From contig BDSI01000028.1 of NCBI GenBank assembly GCA_003117195.1, positions 62,001 through 126,000 on the forward strand: 64,000 nt of DNA. Direction: 5' to 3'. A program made the position numbers and the translations under genes. The notes beneath the pieces are model-generated. The model was not told the origin of the DNA. It was given only the letters and a program-made list of their open reading frames with translations, and ran no database searches. Source of the stretch: Eudorina sp. 2006-703-Eu-15 (lineage: Eukaryota; Chlorophyta; Chlorophyceae; Chlamydomonadales; Volvocaceae). Below, piece by piece: positions 45,650 through 56,779 of this stretch. Positions within the stretch are counted from its first letter, which is position 1. Each line of letters opens with the position of its first letter.

Positions 45650-46699
45650 ACCCTGCGCTGATGTCTTGCGGTCACAAGAGAGGACGGGATGTTCCAAGCC
45701 GTCTTCATGGTTTTGGTGCTGTGGGCTGGTGAGGACGGCCACGCGTTCCTTACGCGCGGCAACAACTGGACAGATATAGTTTTGAGAGAATAGGTTTCGT
45801 GTTCTCAGGCGCAGTTTCAGAAGCTACTGGGGTACGGGACGGCAGCCCGCACGATGAAAACACACCCGACTCTGCACTGGGGCACAGTTGCGTGTTGAAC
45901 AGGAAAAATGGTTCTGGGTCGATCGTTGTGTTGTTAAGGAGGGATGCCTTTGTGTTCGGGAAAGGGCATTTGTGATGTTGTGACGTGTTGCGCAGTTTGT
46001 GCACAGGAGGGAAAACCGAAGTCGTCGTTGGGTTTTTGCATCCGGCCTAGAGGGTGATGAACCGTGTCATGGGCGTCCTGCAAGAATGACTTCAGTGCCG
46101 CTGACACAAGCGCTCACAACAGTGGGGGTATGTGTCGGTGGCCAATTGGTGTGCCGTGAGCGTGTGAGAACAAACCCGCTGGCCCTGCGAGTATCTACAA
46201 CAGCCATCTGAGCGCTTTAAGTCCAAGATGTAAACTTGTAAGCCAGTTCGCGCACATTTGTAAAAGCTTGGCAGCTTCCGTTGCTCGTCTGCAGCAATAA
46301 ATGTCTGCCGGGATAGCTTTCGCCGCACCAAAGCTGTACCTGTATCTATTTGAAATTTATTGAAACGCGGGACGCATGGATGCTGCTGTCACTAACAACA
46401 CGAGTTTCCTAATGGGACGGCAACAAGCTCGGGAAGTCAGTTTGAAATTTATAGCTATCCACTCTTTCAAATGACTGTTTCATGTGGTTTCGAAAGCGCG
46501 GGAAGCGGGGCAAAGTTTGTCGGCCGGCCGTACGAACAGAGGCCTTTTGCCTCTTTTTGTCCTCCATTGCCGCCTCCCACCCTAGAAGTAATTCTGCTGT
46601 AGTGGTGTCTTAGACAGCTGTAGTCGTCAAGTCCTCTGGCCGCCTTACTTGGTGCTGTGCCGCAGATCTTCACAAGGTAGATCCTGTAGTTCCGCCACC
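45650..46699. other. Spacer between the helical-protein gene and Ran
   Basis: Contains the probable 3' untranslated region of the upstream gene with two TGTAA signals (46229-46233, 46237-46241) and the Ran promoter. No further exon could be joined with confidence, though a strong donor-like GTGAGTAAG at 45611 hints that the upstream gene might have another exon in here. Confidence 0.45.
46229..46241 (+). terminator. Paired TGTAA polyadenylation signals
   Basis: Two TGTAA motifs eight bases apart (GATGTAAACTTGTAAGCC), the best candidate 3' end for the helical-protein gene. Confidence 0.5.
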
Positions 46700-47762
46700 A
46701 TGGCCCTGCCAGGTCAGGTCACACCCGAGGGTGTCCCTGCATTTAAACTCGTGCTAGTTGGCGATGGCGGTACTGGTAAGACTACGTTTGTGAAGCGCCA
46801 CGTTACCGGCGAGTTCGAGAAGAAGTATGAGCCTACGATTGGTGTGGAGGTGCGGCCGCTGGACTTCTCCACGAACCGTGGCAAGATTCGCTTCTACTGC
46901 TGGGACACGGCTGGCCAGGAGAAGTTCGGCGGCTTGCGCGACGGGTATTACATCCACGGACAGTGCGCCATTATTATGTTCGACGTCACCTCGCGCTTGA
47001 CCTACAAGAACGTTCCCACGTGGCATCGCGATCTCTGCCGCGTCTGCGAGAACATTCCCATTGTTCTTTGCGGCAACAAGGTAAGATATTGCTTGTCGTG
47101 GCTTGCCTTCAAGGTCGGGGGACTCACTGCCGCCATTCCGGCGGCAAAATGGCGCGCAGGTGGACGTCAAGAACCGCCAGGTGAAGCCCAAGCAGGTCAC
47201 TTTCCACAGGAAGAAGAACCTGCAATACTACGAGATTTCAGCCAAGTCCAACTACAACTACGAGAAGCCGTTCCTCTACCTGGCGCGGAAGCTCACCGGC
47301 GACCCCCACCTGAGCTTCGTGGAGGAGGTTGCCCTGCCGCCGCCGGAGGTGGCTATCGATCTCGCAGAGCAGCAGCGGAACGAGGCGGAGCTGGAAGCGG
47401 CCGCGCAAGCACCTCTGCCGGCGGACGACGACGACGAGGTGCGTTACAGGCTGTGTGGGCCAGGAGGATGGTGTGCTTGGGAAGCCGGTACTAGCACATC
47501 GATTGTGTTGGTTGGCCTCATGAAGCAAGGCGAGCCATAGCACGGGTGATTGGCACGGGTAACCGCGGAAAACTGGTGTGTCCGTCAAGCGGGGATGTCT
47601 GTTCGTAGCAGCCGTGGTCTTCGGCAAGTCACTGGTTAAGCCGGAAATCAGTATTCGATGTACGATCTTTAGCGGAGATGCCTGTTCGCTTCGGCTTCAT
47701 CAATATCCTACTTAGACTTGGTTCCTCCGTCTGCCCATGTTCCCCTGCAGCTCCTCGATTAA
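46700..47762 (+). CDS. RAN1: Ran GTPase (3 exons, 223 aa)
   Basis: Exons 46700-47080, 47160-47438 and a 12-nt last exon 47751-47762 give 224 codons, close to plant Ran (221). Ran in its GTP form drives nuclear import and export through importins and exportins and also controls spindle and nuclear-envelope assembly. Seen: P-loop [10 protein letters not shown] (21-30), effector region [21 protein letters not shown] (switch II), CGNK|VD guanine-specificity motif across intron 1, [14 protein letters not shown] and an acidic C-terminal tail (DDDDE then LLD) equivalent to the DEDDDL end of Ran. No prenylation cysteine, as expected. The start sits in GCCACCATGG, a near-ideal context. The tiny last exon is the least certain part; reading on from exon 2 instead would give a foreign tail. 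Confidence 0.96.
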
Positions 47763-49052
47763 CTTGGCGGCAGCGGATACGAAGTCAGTGCGGATCGCCT
47801 AGTGCGTGGAGGTTTGCTGTGCGCAGGCTGCGCCGCAGGAGGTAGCGAGGCTACGCACACGCGCATTCGCGTTGCTTAAACAAATCGTAGGGTGGACGCA
47901 GGCTGTTGGGACCTAACTGAACGAATGACTGGAGTTGAGGGTCGCCCGGATGACGTCAGCAGCGCTCGGTACTTGCAGCATGCTGTACAGGATTATTAGT
48001 TTGGACTGTCGGTCGCGGGTACGGATATAGCATGAGTGTGCTAGGCGTTGAGCGTGCTTTCAGATGGAGGCAACATGGGGTTGGATCACGGGCGGCCGGC
48101 GCACTTCGGCGGTCAGGGTTGACTCTTGCCCGAGAACACAAGTAAGAGCGTTCTCGTTTATGCAAAGCGTCTCGGTATGTGCCCCATCAGCTCTCTGCAG
48201 AGCGAAATCACCGGTAACCTGACACAGTTGTGCCTCTGAACAAACATGGCATATTATGTTTGGTGATGCCCCTCACCACACTTGGACACGTTCACCCCTA
48301 GCAAGTAGCATGTAAAGAGTCGGGCCAGCCGTCCAAGCCCCGTCAGTTGGCTTGGGGCAAATCAACGCCGAATATGCATGCAACCTAATGTACTGAATTC
48401 GACAAGCCAACACTACGTCCTGTGAATCGAGTGAGAGGTGCAGGGTGGGCAAGGTAACAGGACGCCCTTTACATAGCGTAAAGGTGCTGTGTGCAAAGTA
48501 ACAGTCCACAGCGCCTTGCACGCGTCCAGTACAACCGACGTATTCGTACGTGGGTGTGTCGTACCGAACAGTTCCACTACAAACGGCTCAAGCTGTACAA
48601 TCAGTAGTGTAGGACTCGAAATTGCTCAATAAAATGGTCAGAAAAAGGATTTGTCGGAGTTGAACATACACTGCCGGAGAGCCCAATATATAATTAACGA
48701 AACCGCCTCGGCTCCATGAGCAGTATCACAGCTGCAGTTAAACGCCGTGCCAACATCCCAGTAAACATGTAGATAGCTGTAGTGCCAAAAGTCCCCCACA
48801 ACTTACGGAAATTATGACAGCAGGAGTGACATAACTGGTTGATGACAGACGTAGCCAACCCCAAACACCGAACAGCACCGAAGCCCGCGCGGCGCGCGTT
48901 TGGCATTCTTGGTGAAAGGAGACATAAAATCAATTGCAGATCGAACAACGTAGAGTCACGACCCCGGAGAACAATCTACACTGCCCAAACCCAGGCCCGG
49001 TGTATGACGTGCAGCACGATGATGCCTCGCAAGCAGGTACTACGAGGCGTGT
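47763..49052. other. Convergent 3' region of Ran and the C5orf34-like gene
   Basis: About 1.3 kb without a supported exon. A plus-strand TGTAA at 48311-48315 may end Ran (about 550 nt past its stop); a minus-strand TGTAA (TTACA at 48469-48473) may end the C5orf34-like gene (about 580 nt past its stop). Confidence 0.5.
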
Positions 49053-51007
49053 TCACAGCCGCTGCAGAAGCAACGCGTTCTGGCTTAGTAGCTTATCAAT
49101 CATCGCCTGTCGGTCCTGAACAGGCTCCTGGATTGTGCAGGCATCCACTCCAGGGTATGCAGTGGTAGATGGGAGATTGCCACATGTGGCGTAGCCGTGC
49201 GACGTCGGAATGGTTCCCGTTGCCGCGAATTCGCACATCTGCGCTGCACGCTGCGAGTTCAGTACCTCGGCACGCACCCGCGCCTGGACACGCAGCTCAT
49301 CAGCCCGCTGCTCAGGCGTCTTGAACGCCCAGCACGCGAACTCCTGCGCTGCTTCTACGTAACGCTCCACCCCAACTGGGTTGCTTACGGCCACGACCAG
49401 CGCATGGCCGTCCGGCACCACCACCTTGCAGTGCGAATGTGATGCCGACATGTGCAGGATCGTTCGATCGCTGAAGCAAACGCGCACCCGGCCATCTTGG
49501 TAGGCTGTGAACTGGCCATGGCCCTCTACGTTGCTTTCCTCAACGATTGTCGTGGATGTGACGGCAAAGAGCTCCGCGGTCGAGGTGGCCGCGACACGGC
49601 CGACCCCGTGCGTTTGTCCCGTGACAGTGCTGTCAGTCGGCACCACAACCGTCCGGGCCGCGAGGGACGCGTTCAATGTGTGGTTGTGCGACCTACATCA
49701 AAACAAGGGTCAGCAATGGTTGCCCGAGGATTCATGCGGTCCAGAGCCAAGAAAGCGGACAGAGGTACAACCCATAACAACACCCTGGGACAGCATTGTC
49801 CTTTTGTAAAACGAATGAGTCCATCCACTTTCAAGATAACATAGTAACACCAAATACAGGTAGTCTGGTCCTGGAGGTGTGCCTAGGAATTTGGGTCATG
49901 GTCCATCAAATGGACCCACCGTATTTTCAGCGCGTGTGCAGCCAATGGTGCGAGGGGGTATCGGCTGGCCTGGTCCCGGCTCCACACCGACTCCGGCACG
50001 CAGCTCGCCGCGTACATTTGCCCTCCGCTGCCTGGCTCCTTGAAGTGCTGCAGAAACCTGCCCCCTTGCGTGGAGACCATGCATGACTCGTCGACGTGCA
50101 CCCAGACCTCCACCTCTCCCGTCTCCGGCAAGAACTGATACGTGGCTTGTGGAGTCCACTCGAATACGAGCAGGTTGTCCGGCGGCAGCAGCGATAGCGA
50201 CGGCTCGCCCCACCACCCATCCGTGGACAGCTGCTCGGCGAGGGCGGCGCGGGTGGAATCATCCGCGCGTGGGAACACGGTACGCCGCTGCGCAGTGGGG
50301 AAGTGACCGCCGGAGCCGCCGGTCGCGTCGCTGGCGCAGAGATAACCTCCACCCGACGCAGGCGGCTCGCCAAGGTTGTTGTGATCCTGCATGCTGAGTG
50401 ACGCCGCCAGCGAGGGCTCCACAGCCTGGCCTAGATGGGCCGCGACGTGCAGCGCAGCGCGCACTGCGGGCTGCCACCTAGCTGGATAGCTTGCCACACT
50501 GAAGACCTGCGTCTGCCAGACGTAATCGTACTGCGCTTCCTGGGGACACTCCGCCACTAGAAGCGGATAGCAGACCGCGAAGCGCCGATGGTGGCTGTGT
50601 AGAACAATTTGGGCCACGCCGTCCTCACTGCTGAGCGCAACTTTGCCGTCGGGTTGAACCTGAGCTAGGCCCTCCGCAACCGCAAGCGACGGCGTAGGCC
50701 ACGTGGCGTCTCGGATTACGTATCCGAGGCAGAACCCAGACCGCAGGACGCGCGCCAGTGGCTTGCAGAAGCAGGGCATGTCCACATGCATGTTGCGAAA
50801 CTCCAGCACCGCTGCCAAAAGCGGGGAGTGACGCGCAAGCGCGTACTCACTAACTTGACGTTTGGGCTGCCCGTCCGGCATCAGGACGGTGAACGTACTG
50901 CCAGCACTGTTGGTAATGAGGATGGTGTTGTCGGAGAATGTTGCCTTTGTTCGCGAATCTTCCAAAATGCATATGCGACAGAGCTCCGGAAGAGGTTGCG
51001 TTGACAT
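49053..51007 (-). CDS. C5orf34-like protein (2 exons, 575 aa)
   Basis: Exons 49920-51007 and 49053-49692; the join AAAATACG|GTGGGT ... GATGTAG|GTCGCAC is in phase and total length is 576 codons. The N-terminal part shows the pattern of the C5orf34 N-terminal domain: a FSDNTILITNSAGSTF strand pair, SEYALARHSPLLAAVLEFRN, and a TWP motif near 100. The C-terminal exon shows the C5orf34 C-terminal domain: QFTAYQDGRVRVCFSDRTIL, a CKVVVPDG strand and PVGVERYVEAAQEFACWAF. The human protein has the same order (a FRN and WP motif early; YSDDKVHAIFLDG and YERYV late). The molecular role of the family is not established. No membrane segment or signal peptide. Start at ATG 51007. Seen: motif order; the family link is from memory of C5orf34, not a search. 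Confidence 0.78.
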
Positions 51008-51477
51008 CGTGGGGCGCCCCCTCAGCTGTTCGTGTCCAGTTACACACGGCCGGAAGTCCTATCGTATAAAACAGTACATAAAATGTTCAGATGTGCCACC
51101 CAGTCCTCGTAAGCATGCAAGGTTCTTCCGCCGCTCCGCCGGTTTGAATTAGTTAATTCTGGAACTTGACTGGTATAGAGCATGCAAGGTTGGGTAGATC
51201 CCATCCTCCAAGATACCTTCTTTCGTCTTAGTACGAGACGACGCATTGCATTTTCGGGTTACTTGTCACCCTGTAGAGGTGTCTCGACAGGTAGTGTGGG
51301 TTGTAACGGCACAGACCACTCTTGTTAGACTACAAGAACATTATCAGGATAGAAATTTTATTAAGAGCGCAGAGGCTGCACCTCATCCCCGATAGGCGAT
51401 TTTTGCATTGCCCACCAGAGGCCTCTGTTGCCCACTCATCGATTTCGAATTTAGACGATTGCCAATAAGTGACGGCG
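51008..51477. promoter_or_regulatory. Divergent promoter region of C5orf34-like and UBX genes
   Basis: 470 bp between two start codons on opposite strands. No exon supported. No unambiguous TATA box. Confidence 0.5.
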
Positions 51478-53952
51478 ATGGCTGACACCGGCGGCGATGT
51501 AGTTGCCAATTTTATGGCTGTCACAGGGGCGGACGATGAAGTTGCAATCCAAATGCTGGAAGCAGCAAACTTCAACCTGGAGGAGGCAGTCCAGCTTTTC
51601 TTTGCGGCGGAGGGGAACTTGGGGGGTGGTTTAAACGCAGCCGCTGCAGCCGCGGGGGACAACGCCACCGGCGCCGGAACCGGACCAGGCCGCGATCCCG
51701 CCCAAATGCACGAGGACATGGATGATGGCGTACGAGCCCCACTGCCGACGAAGGTTGAAAGACTTTACGATTTCGACCCACGGGGCATGTACCAGTACCA
51801 TGGCCTCAGCGGCCGCGCGCAGCCCGCCCAAGTGGACGTGTTCCGTGACTTCCGCGCGGAGACCGCGGCGGCGGCAGCCGCGGGCGCTGCGCCGCGCCCC
51901 GGCGCCCCGGCGGCGCCCGGTGCTGCTTCTGGCAGCACACAGGGCCTGTCGGACCTCTTCAAGCTGCCCGCGGATCTGGTGTTCAGCGGCAACCTAGACC
52001 TCGCGAAAGCCCGAGCGGCCACCGAAGGCAGGTGGCTGCTCCTGAACGTGCAGTCAGCTACCGAATTCGCCAGCCACAAACTGAACCGAGACACGTGGTC
52101 GCATGAGGCGCTCAAGGAGGTGCTCAAGGGCACCTTCGTGTTCTTCCAGGTGGGCCTGGGAGGGGCCCTAGGTCCGGAGGCAGGATTGGCAACCGCCTCA
52201 TCACGCCGCGTCCCCTGACCGCGTCAGCTCCACATCCGACGTTGTGATTCAACACACGCTCAACGACTCTAACCCTGGGTCGACTACCGGTACCCCGCTT
52301 TCTCACTCAACACGACTGGTGGTCCACGCTACCTGCAGCTCCTGACACTGTCCCTTGGCGCGGCTCCTCCACCCCGCAGACCCATGAGAACAGCACTGAC
52401 GGGCGCGCGCTGGTGAAGGCCTATCGTCTGGATGCCCTGGCGGGGGGTGGCAGTACCTGCCCCGCCATCCTGGTGGTGGACCCGGTGACAGGGGCGCAGA
52501 TGTGGCACCGGGCGGGTTTCATTGATGCGGAGAAGCTGATGGAGGAGCTGGTGCCCTTCATGGACCACGGACCGCTGGACGCGGGTGAGGCGCGGCTGCA
52601 GGCGTTACACGGGTCTGTTGGGGTGGGGAGGGCGGAACAGGGCACGGGGCGCAAGCGAGGTCGCTGTGCAGGTGTCCGCGGCATCACTGGAGGAGGTGGT
52701 TCGCCGCTGAGCCCGAAAGCGGGGTCCCCGCAACATTATATCCAGAGCGGAGGCGAGCAGAGCTGCGTCTCCCCAGGGGGCGGGGCCGTTATGGGATTGC
52801 AGATCCCTCTGTTTTCCGCCCCATGGTCCTTCACCTTTCTGCAGGCGCCGCTAGCCTGGCCCAGAACACCATGAAGCGCAAGACGAGCCAGCCAACGATG
52901 GCGGCAGCGGCTGCGGGCGGTACCGGCGGGCGGGCGGGTGGCGCCATGACTGAGGACGAGGAGCTGGCGCTAGCTATTGCCATGTCCATGGAGCGGGGCG
53001 GGGGCGAGGGAGCGGCGGCGGCCGGTGGGGGCGAGGCGGCTCCTGATCAGGAGCTGGATGACCTGGACGAGGCAGCTATCTGGGAGCAGATCCGGGCGGC
53101 GGAGCAAGCTGGGTCGGCGGCGAGCAGCGAGTCGCCCGAGGAGGTGGGCTGGAGGGAACGGACGGAGGTCCGAGGGGGGGCAATAATCCAGAACACAGGG
53201 GAAAGGAGGCCGCGGGGACCAGGGGCCGTGTCAAAGGTAATGAGGCAGGAGATGTCTTGCTCGTCCGTCGCAGCTGTGAAACAGGGACCGCTCCTAACCT
53301 AGCGATGTTCCACGGCCCTCATACCTGGGCCCCGACATGGTATCCCGCGCAGGTGGCCGCGGCGGCCCTGGCCCGCGTAGGTCCCGAGCCCGCGGAGGGC
53401 GACCCGGAGGCGGTGCGGGTGGCGCTCCGCATGCCGGACGGCACCCGGGTCACCCGTCGCTTCCGCCGCACTGACACGGTCAAGGTGCTGTTCGACTTCG
53501 GGGTGGCGCACGTTCCGGGTGCAGCTGCAGGGCGCAGGTACGGACTGGCAGACCGAGTCGCGGCTTGTGGGGACGTATTGAACCTGGGTGTGGAGCGTGT
53601 TCAGCGATGGCCTCCCTGGACACGGGCAGCCTTCCGGCCATGATGCACCGCCATGATGCACCGCGGCATGCATGGTCCCATGCCAAAGCACGCGCCGCCG
53701 GCGAGGCCTTGTGCGTCATTGGGGAGCAGTGCGTCAGGAACAGGTGGTGGTGGGCGCAGTGGATTAAGGGCACCAGTGTCCTCTGCTCTCCAACGGACAC
53801 CGCGCATGCCAACCCCGAGCCCCCGTTCCGCTCCCCGCAGCCTGGTCATCTCCCACGCCATGCCGGGCGGCAAGGCGTTGACAAACCTCGATCAGACCCT
53901 CCAAGCCGCGGAGGTGGCGGGGGCCATGCTGGCCATCAAGCTCGAGGACTGA
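51478..53952 (+). CDS. UBA-UAS-UBX domain protein, UBXN7-like p97/Cdc48 cofactor (5 exons, 490 aa)
   Basis: Exons 51478-52149, 52380-52584, 52845-53143, 53353-53537 and 53841-53952 make 491 codons. Domains in order: a UBA-like helix bundle (about 5-45; VANFMAVTGADDEVAIQML with NFNLEEAVQLFF) that binds ubiquitin; a thioredoxin-like UAS domain (about 145-290; WLLLNVQSATEFASHKLNRD, then CPAILVVDPVTGAQMW); a ubiquitin-interacting helix (EDEELALAIAMSM, about 320); and a UBX domain (about 400-490; VRVALRMPDGTRVTRRFRRTD). This is the plan of human UBXN7, which links Cdc48/p97 to cullin-RING ligases and ubiquitylated clients. Odd: the loop that in most UBX domains carries Phe-Pro-Arg for p97 contact reads HAMPGG here, so p97 binding may be altered. 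The ATG at 51478 follows an in-frame GTG that is not a likely start. Confidence 0.9.
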
Positions 53953-55170
53953 GCCCAGGCAGGGCATCAGGGGCGCATGAGAGGGATCAGGAAGACAGCT
54001 TAGGAGGGCATGGCGCAGGATTGGCTGCTGCAGGGGTGAAAGGGTTGGTGAGAGCTTTTCACCGCAACACAAAAGATGCCGGCCATGGTATCTGGGCGGG
54101 CTTTCGAGTGGGAGCGCAAAATGAGACGGCCGCCGAGACAACAGGGCGGCGCTACATCTGCACGAGGACGGGGCCGCATTCGTGACATGAGCTGTGCGGA
54201 GTACCCTCACTGGCGTTCTGTGGTGGCTCTCGCAGGGTGCGCTCTTAGGTGTGTTGGAGAACTTGTGATGCAGCGCGATGGTGCTTGGCACGTTCGCTTG
54301 CGGTAGCGTCCGGATGCGTAGACGTTAACTTCGGTTGTGTGGATGTACGTGACAAAGAAGATAGCGGATTGTATGATGGAGTGAAGTAGTCTGGAGTGTG
54401 CAGGCAGGGCTCATACACTGAGGCGCATACATTCCGCCCGCGTGGTGTCGGAGTTATGGGCAGGCGAATGTGGGTCCTGAAGCGTCTTTGGGGCGCCAAG
54501 GCGGTATGTTGTTAGCTTTGCTTAAGGCAGTTGTCCCCATTTCTTGCCCATTGCATTTCGGGTGGCGTGCAGCGGACGGTGTGAACCCACCCTGTGCCTG
54601 TTCAGGCGACCAATCCCGGTGAAAATGCAGGTACAAATACAATGTCTTTTTGAACGAAGTGCTTTTTATTATCGACATGGACACGACAACACAAGACTGG
54701 TAGGCTGGGAAGGCCAGCGCAATTTCCGGAACGCCATCCGCAAAAATTACCGAATCGGGAACTTGTTCAATAGAAGTAGCCTATGCTCTGAATGCAGGAA
54801 GGCTTCAGCAAGGGCAATAATTACCCTTGGCTGTCCTTGACGTGCCTGGACGTGCAATTTTGGCTAAGATATTGATAACATTTCAAATTTTATTTTTGCA
54901 TCATCGACAAATGAGCGATCGGTCACCTACCACGCGATCGGAGGTACGCAATCGGCCTTCCATCAACGAACTGTGCAGGACAACTGAACCGATGGGGCAT
55001 GGGGGCCCTCGCCCCCGATTTCTTGCAGTTTTGCAAATTTACAAGAACAGTAAATTTTCACTTCATGCGCCAACATGATATGATGGACATTTAACGTGGC
55101 CGAGTTGCGCTGACTCCAAATTCTTACCCACTTTGGAAAACGACCCAGGGCCAACGAAGGTCTTTCCACA
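53953..55170. other. Spacer between UBX and HEN1 genes
   Basis: About 1.2 kb with the UBX 3' untranslated region on the left and an AT-rich presumed HEN1 promoter on the right. No exon supported; no clear TGTAA found near the UBX stop. Confidence 0.5.
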
Positions 55171-56736
55171 ATGGCGCAGCAACAGAACGCCAAGGCGCTG
55201 ATCAATCAATTTTACCAACGTGCCAAGGGAGATCCGCCACGATATGAGTTTGAGCTTTCGCCGGTGGATGGCCAAGAGAACCGCTACGTTTGCACGGTCA
55301 CGCTGCCGTCAGTCACTGTGGAAGGCGAAACCCTGCCTGAGCAGATGTTTCAGGAGGAAGGGCGCTCCAAGAAAGCTGCGCAGGTGCCCCGGAATTAGGA
55401 CCCCTAGAGTTCCAACCTTACGGCGTCAGGCGGTTGTCTGCTAGCTCCACGCGGCATCTTGACGTTGACGAGGCTACCAAGTCATGTTTCAGTTGCCCGG
55501 GTTTGCGTCTCTCGTCCTTCAACCGCCTGAACACCCGACAGTCTCGGAAGTTCGGCCGGCTCTTGAAGTAGCCGCTGCGGTTCTGCTCCCCTCCGGGCTG
55601 TGCACGCTGTCGTCGTTCAAGGGGATCATTTATCAAAGTGGTTGCAACAACTTTTCGATTGTGTAATGCGCGTGCAATGCGCGGAATGGGTTCCGCTCAA
55701 CCTCAAGCTGGCGCCCCATGGGTCGGTAGATGCGCTCAACCGCCTGAGGTCCCACCCGCAGATCCGGATCTTTGGCCCTCAGCGGGTGACCGCCAGCTAT
55801 ACAGCGTTCCTTCACAATGACGCATATCTAGACCAACCGACCTAACCTGACCGTGAAAACACATCCGGTGCTGGTGGAGACCGATTCCATGTGACAGGCC
55901 TCCGGTTGCAGCCGCATGCGGTCTGGTGCACTTCCACCCTCCCTGGACCCCCTCCCGACCACACTCTATGAGGTCGCACATCCCGCTATGACCCGTACCC
56001 CGCCACCTTATCGCTCCCCCATGTGGCAGGATGCTGCGGCGGCGGTCGCGTTTCAGTTCCTGTCGGAGCAGCCCGTGTACAGCAGCTTGAAGCCGTACGA
56101 GGAGTCCCTTCTTCGGACGCTGGCCACCCGTGTGCTCAGCCCACAGGTCGTCCTCAGGGGCTCAGGGGGGCCAAGGGGGAGGGTACATTAGCCGGGTATG
56201 GCCGCGTGGCCGCGTCTCTGTCACTTAGGCGTCGGAAAGAATCGACACGTGCAGGGACCCAAATCAATTATTAAACGGACCCAATTTAGAATCTGTACGG
56301 TAACTGCCTATCATGCTTTTGCAGGGCCTGTTCCGTGACCCCGAGATCCATGGGGCCGCCGCTGCGGCGGTGGCGTACCTGGATGGATGGCTGCCCCTGG
56401 CGGCCCTGCCGCACAGCCGGATTCTGCGTGGATGGTCCAAGGAGTACGGCAAGTCGTACAGCACAGACCTGTCGTCGGACCCGGCGGCGCTGGTGGACGT
56501 GTTGCGGCGGGAGCTGGCGGCGCAGCAGGCGGCGGGCGTGGCGCCGGAGGCGGCGGCGTCGGATGCGGCGGCTGGGGAGCAGGCGGCGGCGGAAGCGGCT
56601 TCGGCAGGTGTTGCAGAGCAGGTGAGCACGAAACGCCGGGGTGAAGAGCAGGGCGGGACAAGGCCCGACGTCCCACACCGCATACCCACCTGAACCCCTC
56701 GTGCACCTCTGCCTTATCATCATCACCATCATCATT

Positions 56737-56779
<43 letters not shown>

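Noticed and set aside
45163..45742. Minus-strand ORFs antisense to the end of the helical-protein gene
   Set aside because: No recognisable motif; likely shadow frames.
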